DNA of 64,000 nt. It comes from Paenibacillus sp. FSL R10-2734 (lineage in GTDB: Bacteria; Bacillota; Bacilli; Paenibacillales; Paenibacillaceae). The notes beneath the pieces were generated by a model. It saw only the letters and a list, made by a program, of their open reading frames with translations. It was not told where the DNA came from and searched no databases. Position 1 is the first letter of the stretch. Every line of letters begins with the position of its first letter. Below, one piece after another: positions 17,725 to 26,528 of this stretch. The position numbers and the translations under genes were made by a program. The stretch spans positions 6,820,001 to 6,884,000 of the forward strand of contig NZ_CP150170.1 of the NCBI RefSeq assembly GCF_037963865.1, read 5' to 3'.

Positions 17725-17753
17725 ATCATACATGAGAAAAATCACAATAACAA
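17725..17753 (-). promoter_or_regulatory. Probable SigA promoter of the kinase/regulator pair
   Basis: TTGTTA (17748-17753), 17-base spacer, TATGAT (17725-17730) on the minus strand, about 60-100 bases upstream of the kinase start candidates. The rest of the gap to 17979 is AT-rich and shows nothing further that I recognise. Confidence 0.6.
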
Positions 17754-17979
17754 GTTGACATTCTCCATGTTTGCGCTTCCATTTGAAAAATAGTTACAAA
17801 AAATTTATTATTTTTTTAGAAGGTTTTATTCCTGAAAATTGTCATTTTATCCACTGTAGTTAATAAGAACTAGCGTTTATATGTAATATTAATCCATAAT
17901 TTTCAACATACCTTATAAAACGACAACAATTATACAATTAAAACAATTCTCATCGGGACTCTAGTAGAATAATGTCGAT

Positions 17980-18834
17980 TTATATGTTACTTCGACAAAG
18001 CTGTGGCGCAATCCCCATATATTTTTTAAACAAACGAGAAAAATAGAATGGATCATTATAATGTAGCATGCCAGATATTTCTTTAACCTGTAAGGAGGTG
18101 TTAAGAAGTAGCTTTTTGGCCTCTGCCATTTTAAGACGGTGAATATATTCATGAAGCGGATACCCGCTACTACGACGAACAAGACGACGAAGTGTAGACA
18201 TCGAAATATGATGTTTAGCCGCAATTTGCTCTAGGTCCATTTCACCATAAATGCATAAATTCAGGTTCTCCCGAATCTGACGCATATAATCTGCCTGAGC
18301 ATTCCAACTTTTTTCTTCTATTATAAATGAACACTCCAGTAGCATTCTTTCAACGAGTAATGCTGCCCGATCCGCATCTGCAGGTTCTCCGCTCTCCATC
18401 CGTTTCAGCACTTCTTCAAATAAGGTCGAAAGACCCATGATCGAATTCGCTTGAAACACAGTTCCACCTACGATTAAACCCGATTCCAGCCATTCAGATA
18501 CACGTGTCCCATTATAGTTAATATAATACTCATCCCAGCTCCCTCCGGGTGGAGGTCCGAAATTGTAACTGTAACCTGGGCGAAAAAAGAATAAGCTTCC
18601 TTCACGCACCTGCTGTTCCTTCCCCGAAGTCTCCATATAGGTGCCACCGCCTGATACTATGTAAACAATTGCCCAGTGTTCAAAGACTACACCCGAACGG
18701 AATAACGTTCTTCCTGGCAAATGACCAGCTTGTCCTACTCTTATATTTTTGAGCTTCAGCTTGGAGGATTCAATCTTCGGATCAATAATTCGTATTGGAT
18801 ATGGACTGATCATATAATCCATGTGCTTGGACAT
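17980..18834 (-). CDS. AraC-family transcriptional regulator
   Basis: 284 residues: N-terminal cupin-like ligand domain (about 20-150, with EGSLFFFRPGYSYNF typical of the barrel) and a C-terminal pair of helix-turn-helix motifs (about 185-284), including LEQIAAKHHISMSTLRRLVR and the family signature MLHYNDPFYFSRLFKKYMG. GGGGAGGAATATCTATA precedes the ATG. It is divergent from the GH20 gene, with 84 bases between starts, so it probably controls that gene in response to a sugar. The ligand is unknown. Confidence 0.92.
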   Translation of the reverse strand: MSKHMDYMISPYPIRIIDPKIESSKLKLKNIRVGQAGHLPGRTLFRSGVVFEHWAIVYIVSGGGTYMETSGKEQQVREGSLFFFRPGYSYNFGPPPGGSWDEYYINYNGTRVSEWLESGLIVGGTVFQANSIMGLSTLFEEVLKRMESGEPADADRAALLVERMLLECSFIIEEKSWNAQADYMRQIRENLNLCIYGEMDLEQIAAKHHISMSTLRRLVRRSSGYPLHEYIHRLKMAEAKKLLLNTSLQVKEISGMLHYNDPFYFSRLFKKYMGIAPQLCRSNI

Positions 18835-18918
18835 TATAGATATTCCTCCCCTTGTTTAGTAGTGATATGGTTATTGTGAAGATGATCATATTCTACATGA
18901 ATAAGAGGTGTCCACGCT

Positions 18919-20829
18919 ATGCTTAATCATTCTACACTACTGCTTCTACCTAATCCGCGTGAAATCACATTATCACAAGGCTCATTCCGTTTCCCAACAA
19001 GCGGAAGCATCGTGCTTCCTAGTACGGGAGAACAATGTGCAATGCCTGCTGCACAAAAGCTGCAAGCTGTGATTAAACAAGCATTAAATCTTCATCTGAC
19101 TTTATCCATTGGCACACGTCCAACGGTTGTATCCGCTTGTATCTTTAGCTATGTGCCATTATTATCTGAGCAGGCATACGAGATTGTTGTTGATCAGAGT
19201 GGTATCGTTGTCTCCTATAGCTCACCTGTCGGAGCCTTCTACGCAGTAGCGACCCTGAAACAAATCATAGAACAAAGCGGCAAATCTATTCCTAATCTGC
19301 ATATTCGCGATGAGCCTGATTTTGGAGCCAGAGGTATAACTATAGATATCAGCCGCAATAAAATTCCGAAGCAAGAAACCTTATACCGAATCATTGACCT
19401 TATGGCCGATCTGAAGATGAACCAGGTTCAGCTATATATAGAAGGTGCCCCGTTCGCGTATGAATCTTTCCCTCAAGTGTGGGAGCTTGAGACTCCGATC
19501 ACTGGAGAGGAAATCTTGCTTCTAGATGCCTACTGCAAGGCGCGGTATATTGAGCTTGTTCCTAACCAGAATAGCTTTGGACATATGGAAGGCTGGCTTT
19601 CCCGTCCTGAATTCAACGCCTTGGCCGAAATTCCAGAGGGCTTTATGCTTCCGAAGGAATTGTATATGGGAGATGTATATCCAGAAGGACTATTCATGCA
19701 TCCAGGTACTTTTGATACCGAAGATCCTGCCGTGCTCCCTCTATTAGAAAAAATGTTCGACGATCTGCTACCTTACTTTACCTCTAATCAGTTTAATGTA
19801 GGCTGTGATGAGACGTATGAGCTTGGTCTTGGTAAAAGTAAAGCGCTAGCTGAATCACAAGGCAAAGGTCAGATCTATTTATCTTTCCTTCAGAAGATTT
19901 ATGAGCTCGTTTCGAAACGCGGCAAAACGATGCAATTCTGGGGCGATATTATTATCCAACATCCCGAACTAATCCCTCACCTGCCTAAAGATATTATTGC
20001 TATGGAATGGGGTTACAGTGCGGGACATCCTTTCGAGTCGGATACCCTCAAATTCCGTGAAGCAGGTATTCCTTTCTATGTCTGTCCAGGCACCAGCTCA
20101 TGGAACTCCATTACAGGGCGTAGCGACAATATGTTTGCCAATCTGCGTAGCGCAGCTATTCATGGCAAGAATAATGGCGCCATTGGCTATCTCATTACAG
20201 ATTGGGGTGATCACGGACACTGGCAGCATCTCCCAATCAGCTATACTGGATATGTATACGGTGCTGCAATTTCCTGGAATGTAGATAACAATCTAACCGT
20301 GGACACTTCAAAGTATTTGAATACATTCGTTTTCGCGGATCGCTCTGAGGGTATTGGCCAATTGCTCCTTGATCTCGGCAATTACTATCAGCTTGAATCC
20401 GAGATTATTCGTTCAAATGATACGGAAATGTCCCTGCTTCTTCGCACCAATCTCGACAATTTGTTAATTGTAGAAAAACTTACCGAAGAGCATTTCAACA
20501 ATCTCGAAGAGTACATGCTCTCTATCGAGGCACGTCTCTCAGGACTTGATCTTCAATGTGATGATGCTGATCTTGTTCTAAAGGAGCTGGGTAACGGAAT
20601 CCATTTTGTGAAGCACGCTGTGCAGCTTGGCAGAATTAAACTGCAGCTGGCATCCGCGCCAGATTCGATGAACCCTAATCTAATTACGGAGCAAATCAAT
20701 GATTTGAATGTTCTTCTTCATCAATATCGTCTATTGTGGACCGAGCGCAACCGACTCGGCGGCTTAGATCAAAGTATTTGGAGACTTCTTCGTCTAAAAG
20801 GCCAATACGAAGCATTGAAATCGAAGTAA
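18919..20829 (+). CDS. GH20-family beta-N-acetylhexosaminidase-like glycoside hydrolase
   Basis: 636 residues, no signal peptide, so probably cytoplasmic. Residues about 1-130 form the GH20b-type N-terminal domain; the TIM barrel starts at DEPDFGARGITIDISRNKIP. The catalytic Asp-Glu pair is in FNVGCDETYELGLG; the Glu protonates the glycosidic bond and the Asp positions the substrate acetamido group in this family. HMEGWLSRPEF and CPGTSSWNSITGR line the barrel. AAGAGGTGTCCACGCT precedes the ATG. Likely removes terminal GlcNAc or GalNAc from imported oligosaccharides. No sugar transporter lies beside it. Exact substrate not determinable. Confidence 0.88.
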   Translation: MLNHSTLLLLPNPREITLSQGSFRFPTSGSIVLPSTGEQCAMPAAQKLQAVIKQALNLHLTLSIGTRPTVVSACIFSYVPLLSEQAYEIVVDQSGIVVSYSSPVGAFYAVATLKQIIEQSGKSIPNLHIRDEPDFGARGITIDISRNKIPKQETLYRIIDLMADLKMNQVQLYIEGAPFAYESFPQVWELETPITGEEILLLDAYCKARYIELVPNQNSFGHMEGWLSRPEFNALAEIPEGFMLPKELYMGDVYPEGLFMHPGTFDTEDPAVLPLLEKMFDDLLPYFTSNQFNVGCDETYELGLGKSKALAESQGKGQIYLSFLQKIYELVSKRGKTMQFWGDIIIQHPELIPHLPKDIIAMEWGYSAGHPFESDTLKFREAGIPFYVCPGTSSWNSITGRSDNMFANLRSAAIHGKNNGAIGYLITDWGDHGHWQHLPISYTGYVYGAAISWNVDNNLTVDTSKYLNTFVFADRSEGIGQLLLDLGNYYQLESEIIRSNDTEMSLLLRTNLDNLLIVEKLTEEHFNNLEEYMLSIEARLSGLDLQCDDADLVLKELGNGIHFVKHAVQLGRIKLQLASAPDSMNPNLITEQINDLNVLLHQYRLLWTERNRLGGLDQSIWRLLRLKGQYEALKSK

Positions 20830-20868
20830 TTTCCTCATCCTAGCTGAATTGGCGAGTCGAACGTTGAA

Positions 20869-21162
20869 TTAGCGTTTCCGGCTCGCTAAGCGCAGCTCTT
20901 CATATTGATTCTCAAGCATCTCCCGCTCCCGTTTTTCATGCTTTTCTCTGCCAATTGCCTCTTTTAAGCTTTCCTCATCCTCATAGATTTGCCACAGATC
21001 AGAGAACAAATAATCTTTGATTTCTACTATTTTTCCATTCAATATCCCATTTGTCCAAATCAGTCCTGCAGAGGTACGCATCACAATTCGGCCGTCTGGT
21101 GTCTCCGCCTTTTGCCCCATTCGAATAGCCATAAGCATTTGACCAAATGTATAGCACTCCAT
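20869..21162 (-). CDS. Hypothetical 97-residue protein
   Basis: Not recognised with confidence. A good ribosome site (TAGGAGGTTTTAAGACGT) precedes the ATG, so it is probably real. The start MECYTFGQMLMAIRMGQKAE followed by a compact beta-rich part with a W-x-N-G element recalls small phage-type proteins with an FGxML-x-I-x-x-G opening. The C-terminal 40 residues are highly charged (EKHEKREREMLENQYEE) and probably helical. It is convergent with the GH20 gene and divergent from the prenyltransferase-like gene. No signal peptide or membrane span. Confidence 0.65.
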   Translation of the reverse strand: MECYTFGQMLMAIRMGQKAETPDGRIVMRTSAGLIWTNGILNGKIVEIKDYLFSDLWQIYEDEESLKEAIGREKHEKREREMLENQYEELRLASRKR

Positions 21163-21188
21163 ACGTCTTAAAACCTCCTAAATTTTAG

Positions 21189-21217
21189 TTGTAATGGAAT
21201 AAAGAGAAGGATATAAT
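21189..21217 (+). promoter_or_regulatory. SigA-type promoter of the prenyltransferase/NHLP peptide operon
   Basis: TTGTAA (21189-21194), 17-base spacer, consensus TATAAT (21212-21217). Start of transcription near 21224 gives a leader of about 42 bases before the ATG at 21266. Confidence 0.75.
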
Positions 21218-21265
21218 CAGGGCGAAAGAACCATTTTTTTGCAATTTTATTGTAGGAGGGATGCA

Positions 21266-22201
21266 ATGGATTGGCTAAATGATTACGAAGAAGAACTCCG
21301 ACTAGTATTCCAAGAGAGCAGAAAGATCATCTCCGAGTTTCCAGAGCCTCTAAATTCACAAGGCTTGTCCTATCTTGAACATTTTAACGTATTCAATGCG
21401 GAAAGCCACAAAAATTACATATGTTATCTATTACCCTTTTGGCTTCAGAAAGGCTGTGGACTCTCCGCAGAAATAACCCGTCAAATGTCGATGGGCAATG
21501 TCTTCTTCATGCTATATTTCTTCATACAGGATGACCTGATGGATAGCAAAGAATCCTCTGCATACGAAAGACTACCTTTGGCGAACCTACTCTATGTTGA
21601 ATTTTTAAATATATACAGGCTTTTGTTTCCGAATGACTCCTCTTTCTGGACTTCCTTTAATCGTTATATTACTCAATGGGCAGACAGTGTTAGTAATGAA
21701 ACCACTAGCGACTATTTTCTTAACGATCGGGTCAAAATCTCTTATAAAGCCAGTCCACTCAAACTATCAAGCACCGCTGCCCTTCTATTAACTGGTAAGG
21801 ATTCTCTTGTGCCGCAATCTGAGGAAATGATCGACGCTGTCCTCCTTACACTACAAATGCTTGACGACTATGAAGACTGGAAAGAAGATTTAGCAGAAGG
21901 CAGTTATAATTGTTTACTCTCACTCACACGAAGCTATCTATTAAATGATAGAGAAGCCATACTCACTTCGAAAGAAGTCGAATTCTTCCTGTTCACAGCG
22001 AACGGACTACATACCTATGCCGAATTAGCGCAGGATACGCATCACAAAGTGATGGCTTCCAGCATAGATGTACCTCATCTCATTACGTTCCACTCCATGC
22101 TGGTGACTAACTTACAACAGATCTCCGATTCCATCGATTCAGAGAAGGAGCTTTTACAAGGCGGAGGCTTATTTTATTATTTGTCAAAAAATATACAATA
22201 A
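21266..22201 (+). CDS. Class I isoprenoid-synthase-fold enzyme, ComQ-like candidate peptide prenyltransferase
   Basis: 311 residues, all-helical. It has both aspartate-rich metal-diphosphate motifs of trans-prenyl transferases: FFIQDDLMD (residues 89-93 DDLMD) and QMLDDYEDWKED (Asp200, Asp201, Asp204, Asp208). Those motifs bind Mg2+ and the allylic diphosphate. Start is the ATG at 21266, behind TAGGAGGGATGCA; the frame extends upstream through a TTG but without a ribosome site. Standard prenyl synthases use two isoprenoids, but the neighbour 93 bases downstream is a small peptide with a C-terminal Trp. ComQ, which prenylates a Trp of the ComX pheromone, has the same fold. A peptide prenyltransferase is therefore proposed; a terpene synthase or cyclase remains possible. 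Confidence 0.72.
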   Translation: MDWLNDYEEELRLVFQESRKIISEFPEPLNSQGLSYLEHFNVFNAESHKNYICYLLPFWLQKGCGLSAEITRQMSMGNVFFMLYFFIQDDLMDSKESSAYERLPLANLLYVEFLNIYRLLFPNDSSFWTSFNRYITQWADSVSNETTSDYFLNDRVKISYKASPLKLSSTAALLLTGKDSLVPQSEEMIDAVLLTLQMLDDYEDWKEDLAEGSYNCLLSLTRSYLLNDREAILTSKEVEFFLFTANGLHTYAELAQDTHHKVMASSIDVPHLITFHSMLVTNLQQISDSIDSEKELLQGGGLFYYLSKNIQ

Positions 22202-22294
22202 TTCTATTATTTTGTAGAAAAAAGAATAGTATTAGCACAATTGCTATGTTATATTATTTAAGGTAAATATATACATTTCGAAAGGGTGATTATT

Positions 22295-22534
22295 ATGTCA
22301 GAAGCAGTTCTTAGAAATCAAGTCATTCAAAAGGCATGGGAAGATCCAAGTTTTAAGCAAAGACTACTCGCAGATCCAAAAGCAGCTCTCCAAGAAGCGC
22401 TGGGCGTAATCATTCCCGACAGCGTTACCTTGAAAGCCGTTGAAGAAGGTTCAAATGAATTCTATCTTGTAATCCCACCAAGTCCATCATCAGATGTATT
22501 GAAAGCAACCGCAGCACCACGCGGTTCTTGGTAA
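22295..22534 (+). CDS. NHLP-type (nitrile hydratase-like leader) RiPP precursor ending in Trp
   Basis: 79 residues. Residues 1-60 look like the nitrile-hydratase-alpha-like leader: AWEDPSFKQRLLADPKAALQ, then LGVIIPDSVTLKAVEE and NEFYLVIPP. The rest (about 62-79), PSPSSDVLKATAAPRGSW, is a Pro/Ser/Ala-rich core with a terminal Trp and no Cys. No double-Gly cleavage site is visible. AAAGGGTGATTATT precedes the ATG at 22295. It shares a transcript with the isoprenoid-synthase-like gene. There is no visible protease, transporter or other maturase. An orphan NHLP protein without modification is the alternative. Confidence 0.75.
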   Translation: MSEAVLRNQVIQKAWEDPSFKQRLLADPKAALQEALGVIIPDSVTLKAVEEGSNEFYLVIPPSPSSDVLKATAAPRGSW

Positions 22535-22550
22535 GACAGCAAGATTAACC

Positions 22551-24464
22551 TCATAGGGAGTAGGAATCATCCGGAGCTTCTGCCAATGGCAGTATGGTAA
22601 TGGATTCGGTTCCTACTCCTTTTTTGCTTGTAAATCTCACTTCACCTTGCATGGACTCAATGATGCGGAAGGTGACCATTAAGCCTAATCCTGTTCCTTT
22701 ATTTTTCTTGGTGAAATACGGTTCCCCTAATCGATGCAGAACATCTGCGTCCATACCTTCCCCGTTATCTTTGATGTGAATAATCACTTTATCATCTTCA
22801 CCATATACCGACATATAAATGAAGCCTTCCTCATTGAACGACTCAATGCTGTTCTTGATAATATTGATGAACGCCTGCTTAAACTTCGAGGAATTTCCTT
22901 TCACCCATAATTGGCCGGATACATCCAGAATCATTTTTCCTCCATTTATGTGACAGAGGGGCTGCATAATACTCTCAATATGCTTGAATTCATCATATAA
23001 ATTCAGACTAGATACCGTCTCAAATTCCGGTTTAGCAAACGTCAAGAAATCGGTAATAATATTAGATGCGCGATCTAGTTCGCTAAGGGCCATTGACATG
23101 TAAATTTGCTCTTCACTGACGGATTTCTCACTAAGCAGCTGAAGGAAGCCTCGAGTTACCTGTAGGGGGTTCCGTACTTCATGGGCTACGGATGCAGCAA
23201 GCTCGCTAATGATCTCCATTTTTTCCGAACGCTCCAATTCATTGTTGAAACGCTCTAATTCTCTAGAATAATTAAGAACCTGTTGATGGCTATAGGCCAA
23301 TCTTCGCTCCAGAATTACGATCAAAGAAATAATGAAAGCAACTAGACCCCACTTCCACAAGAATAAATCATAGTTTCCTTTGTGAATGTAATACCATAAT
23401 AGCTCTGCAACTACAGTAAACGCAGCGACTCCAAATCCAATGGCAAAAACAATAGCATCTTTATTTCCTTTGAGAGAGAACATAATCACACATGCGATTA
23501 ACAAGATGAATTGGAGGATGAAGACGACCCCTATAATGGTGGTAGAAACGAAATAATAGAACTCAATATAGCGATTATTCGATAGGAGATTGATAAAAAG
23601 ACATAACAAACAAAAGGAGGAGTAAAGCACTTGAAATTGACGAAACTTTCGAATGATGCCGAACTTACCACTGCCGAATAATTTTTCAAACAAAAAAGTG
23701 AGCGCTGGTAAAAGTGAGAAAAGAGCTAAGTCCAAGCATACAATACTGATCGGCCCTAATTTATTGTAAAAGGTATAAATGAAGGGGGAGTAGGTTATAG
23801 AGAGGATTCCGGTAGACGCTATAACCACTGCTAGTGAAGCGACACTGGAGAAATAATCTTTGTTAATGTAAAGAGCACTTATAAATAGAACGATAGCCAC
23901 CAGAAAAAAAGCGCAGCCCAAAATCACATCGCTTAGTCCATTCCCAATATAATCATTGATTAGTTGACTGTGTTCACCGATCACTACACTGTCTTTAATT
24001 CCGATTCTGTCTTGCATTGTTGCTGTCCAGATATATAATGTTTTCCCGTTATCTTCTTTACTCAAAGGCAATAGCAAAGAATAGTTATCCTTAATATATT
24101 TACGATCCTCCTCAAAGATCAAACGATCTTCCACATATACCTTCACATGAAGAGCATATAAAGTATCGATATAAACCGAAGGAGACACATATTTAAAATT
24201 GGGTAAGGAAATTCGGGTCCAAGCTGCGGATACATCTGAAGGTAATTCTGGAAGTCCATTCATTGAATCTACGTTTATCCAGCTTTGCTGGCCTTCACTC
24301 CACGGAATCTCTTTATTTCCTGTTTCAGCCCCCCATTTCATTTGCCACTTTGTAATTTCTTGAGATGGGGTTTGGTTCGCCGCCGATACAATAATAGAGC
24401 CATAGCCGATCAGGAGGAGAGAAAGAGTTATTGCTATGTGGAGTGTTCTAACCATCAAACGCAT
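22551..24464 (-). CDS. 7TM (7TMR-DISM-like) sensor histidine kinase, sporulation-kinase type
   Basis: 637 residues: signal-like helix (about 8-28), extracellular beta-rich domain (about 30-175), seven membrane spans (about 178-390), a short coiled linker, then HisKA with SVAHEVRNPLQVTRGFLQLL (His428) and HATPase_c with FINIIKNSIES (N box), DNGEGMD (G1) and EPYFTKKNKGTGLGL (F/G2). The EVRNPLQV-x-RGF-x-QLL form is that of Bacillus KinA-E/KinB kinases that feed Spo0F; no response regulator is adjacent, which fits a phosphorelay. CTGAGGTGCC precedes the ATG. Its 3' end is 16 bases from the NHLP peptide gene, tail to tail. It is a tandem paralogue of the next gene. Confidence 0.88.
   Translation of the reverse strand: MRLMVRTLHIAITLSLLLIGYGSIIVSAANQTPSQEITKWQMKWGAETGNKEIPWSEGQQSWINVDSMNGLPELPSDVSAAWTRISLPNFKYVSPSVYIDTLYALHVKVYVEDRLIFEEDRKYIKDNYSLLLPLSKEDNGKTLYIWTATMQDRIGIKDSVVIGEHSQLINDYIGNGLSDVILGCAFFLVAIVLFISALYINKDYFSSVASLAVVIASTGILSITYSPFIYTFYNKLGPISIVCLDLALFSLLPALTFLFEKLFGSGKFGIIRKFRQFQVLYSSFCLLCLFINLLSNNRYIEFYYFVSTTIIGVVFILQFILLIACVIMFSLKGNKDAIVFAIGFGVAAFTVVAELLWYYIHKGNYDLFLWKWGLVAFIISLIVILERRLAYSHQQVLNYSRELERFNNELERSEKMEIISELAASVAHEVRNPLQVTRGFLQLLSEKSVSEEQIYMSMALSELDRASNIITDFLTFAKPEFETVSSLNLYDEFKHIESIMQPLCHINGGKMILDVSGQLWVKGNSSKFKQAFINIIKNSIESFNEEGFIYMSVYGEDDKVIIHIKDNGEGMDADVLHRLGEPYFTKKNKGTGLGLMVTFRIIESMQGEVRFTSKKGVGTESITILPLAEAPDDSYSL
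22557..22625 (+). terminator. Terminator of the peptide operon, inside the convergent kinase gene
   Basis: GGAGTAGGAA (22557-22566) pairs perfectly with TTCCTACTCC (22610-22619), with an inner CTGCC/GGCAG hairpin in the loop, followed by TTTTTT on the plus strand. It lies within the last codons of the opposing kinase gene. Confidence 0.65.
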
Positions 24465-24577
24465 ATAGGCACCTCAGAAGGAAATTTCAGAAACAATATT
24501 CTGTGTGTATTACTTCGCTCAATACACTCCCCTTTCCTTCTAAAAAACGGAATAATCATAAAGTTCTCCTAATTTTT

Positions 24578-26467
24578 TCAAACTTTTGGTAATTTGACAA
24601 TAAACTCTGTTCCTTCTCCCTTCTCACTCTGAAACTCAGTTGTTCCTTCCATCGCTTCAATAATTCGAAAGGTTACCATAAGTCCAAGCCCGGTTCCCTT
24701 TATTTTGTTGGAGTAATAAGGTTCACCCAATCGGGCCAGTTCACTACCATCCATTCCTTCACCATTATCACGTACACTAATCATGATATGGGCTTGGGAT
24801 TGCCAGGCTGTAACTCTAATAAGTCCATTTTCCTGTAAAGCTTCGATGCTATTTTTTATAATATTAATAAAGGCCTGTTTGAATTTGGCAGATGATCCAA
24901 TCACGCAAAGTCCTGACTGCAGGTTGAGTTCAATGACTCCCCCCTGTAAATTCGCCAGCGGAGAGAGAATACCAGACACATGACGTAACTCTTCGGATAC
25001 ATCAAGTCTCTCAATGGTTTCTAGCCCCGGCTTAGCAAATGTAAGGAAGTCTGAGATAATAACCGTAGCTCTATCCAGTTCTGCAATTGCCATCTTCATA
25101 TATTCTCTATCCTTATGATCTGACCGTTCTCCTAAGATCTGAAGGAAACCACGGGTTACCTGTAATGGGTTCCGTACCTCATGCGCCACAGAAGCCGCTA
25201 ATTCACTAATAATCTCCATCTTCTCGGAGCGCTGCAATTCATTATTAAACGTCTCAAGCTTCCGAGAATATTCAACTAGCTGTTCATGATTTCTCGTAAA
25301 CCTTCTCCCCAGAATGACGATTAAGGATAATACGAATACCATCATCCCCCACTTCCACCAATATAATCGATAGGATTCTCCGGATATGTAGTACATGACC
25401 AATTCGCCAAGTGATATGAACGCAAATGTCGAGAACCCTGTAGTAAAAACAACAGCATCCGCATTTCCGCGATAGGTATGAATAAAGGCTAAGCTTACCA
25501 ATAATATAAATTGCACAATCATAATGATGCCTAGAACGTTAGTGGTCATGAATCTATAAAAGTCTTCCAGCTGATACGACAGAAGAATATTAATAACCAT
25601 TAGTGAAAGACAGAATATAGAATAAACCATCTGAAACTTACGAAACCGGTTGACGATTTGTTTTTTTCCTGGACCGAATATTTTCTCAAAATAAAACGTT
25701 AAGGATGGCAATAAGGTATACAAAGCTAAATCAAAGAAAATAAGCACGGTTTTTCCATAATTTCCGAGGATGATCGACAAGAACGAAGAATACGTAACCA
25801 CTATGATTCCAATGGATAAAAGAATTAATACTAGTAAAAATCCGTCCGTAAAAAAACCTTTTTTCAAGAATAATGAGCAGATCAACAGCACAATAGCTAT
25901 AAAGATAAGCGTCATCCCAATGATGATATCGATTAAGCCCTGTTTCGCATAAATGGGCAACAGCTCACTGTAGCGATCTACTCTTATTTCGCCTTCGATC
26001 CCTAGGTCCTTGCTTCCTCCCTGAGTCCATATGTATAGTTGTTGCCCTCCATCTTCTTTAGATAGAGGAATAAGAATTTTGCTGCCATTGAAATTGTATT
26101 TATTCTCTGAATCGTATACTAATGCGTTATTCAGATAAGCCTTGATGTTATTCCCATATATTTCATCAATGAATAATGCTGATTTCTCACTAATTTGCGG
26201 CAAAGAAAACCGGAGCCACGCTGCGGATGTTCCTCTTGGAGTCTCTGGTTTGTTATCACGAGGCGTTACGCGAATCCATTCATCTTCTGAAGCTGCTACA
26301 GCCTCTTCGACAGTCTCTGCTTCTGCACTTCCAAATCTAATCTCCCAACTTGGCAGCGCAGAGTCTGATGATCCAGCACTCACTAACGCCGCACCGTAAG
26401 GCACTATTGCAGTCAGCAATAGAAATAATAGCAAAGTAGCCGCTATCTTTGGTATGGGCAACTTCAT
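24578..26467 (-). CDS. 7TM (7TMR-DISM-like) sensor histidine kinase, paralogue
   Basis: 629 residues with the same architecture as the kinase downstream: signal helix (about 8-30), extracellular domain, seven membrane spans, HisKA (SVAHEVRNPLQVTRGFLQIL) and HATPase_c (NIIKNSIEALQENG, DNGEGMD, KGTGLGL). The kinase domains are nearly alike, while the extracellular domains differ much more, which points to a tandem duplication with divergence of the sensing part. GAGGTGCTACG precedes the ATG. A Spo0A-like box lies 55 bases upstream. Signal unknown; the nearby peptide gene is one candidate source. Confidence 0.88.
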   Translation of the reverse strand: MKLPIPKIAATLLLFLLLTAIVPYGAALVSAGSSDSALPSWEIRFGSAEAETVEEAVAASEDEWIRVTPRDNKPETPRGTSAAWLRFSLPQISEKSALFIDEIYGNNIKAYLNNALVYDSENKYNFNGSKILIPLSKEDGGQQLYIWTQGGSKDLGIEGEIRVDRYSELLPIYAKQGLIDIIIGMTLIFIAIVLLICSLFLKKGFFTDGFLLVLILLSIGIIVVTYSSFLSIILGNYGKTVLIFFDLALYTLLPSLTFYFEKIFGPGKKQIVNRFRKFQMVYSIFCLSLMVINILLSYQLEDFYRFMTTNVLGIIMIVQFILLVSLAFIHTYRGNADAVVFTTGFSTFAFISLGELVMYYISGESYRLYWWKWGMMVFVLSLIVILGRRFTRNHEQLVEYSRKLETFNNELQRSEKMEIISELAASVAHEVRNPLQVTRGFLQILGERSDHKDREYMKMAIAELDRATVIISDFLTFAKPGLETIERLDVSEELRHVSGILSPLANLQGGVIELNLQSGLCVIGSSAKFKQAFINIIKNSIEALQENGLIRVTAWQSQAHIMISVRDNGEGMDGSELARLGEPYYSNKIKGTGLGLMVTFRIIEAMEGTTEFQSEKGEGTEFIVKLPKV

Positions 26468-26521
26468 CGTAGCACCTCAGTAATTCATTAGTTGTTTAAT
26501 CGATCATATATGATTCTTAAT

Positions 26522-26528
26522 TTCGACA
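26522..26528 (-). promoter_or_regulatory. Spo0A-box-like site
   Basis: TTGTCGAAAT on the minus strand contains the core TGTCGAA, 55-60 bases upstream of the second sporulation-type kinase. A 7-base match occurs by chance about eight times in a window this size, so it counts only because of its position. Confidence 0.35.

Noticed and set aside
22202..22294. Separate promoter for the NHLP peptide gene
   Set aside because: The gap is AT-rich with TATATT-like strings but no -35 at proper spacing; co-transcription with the enzyme gene is simpler.
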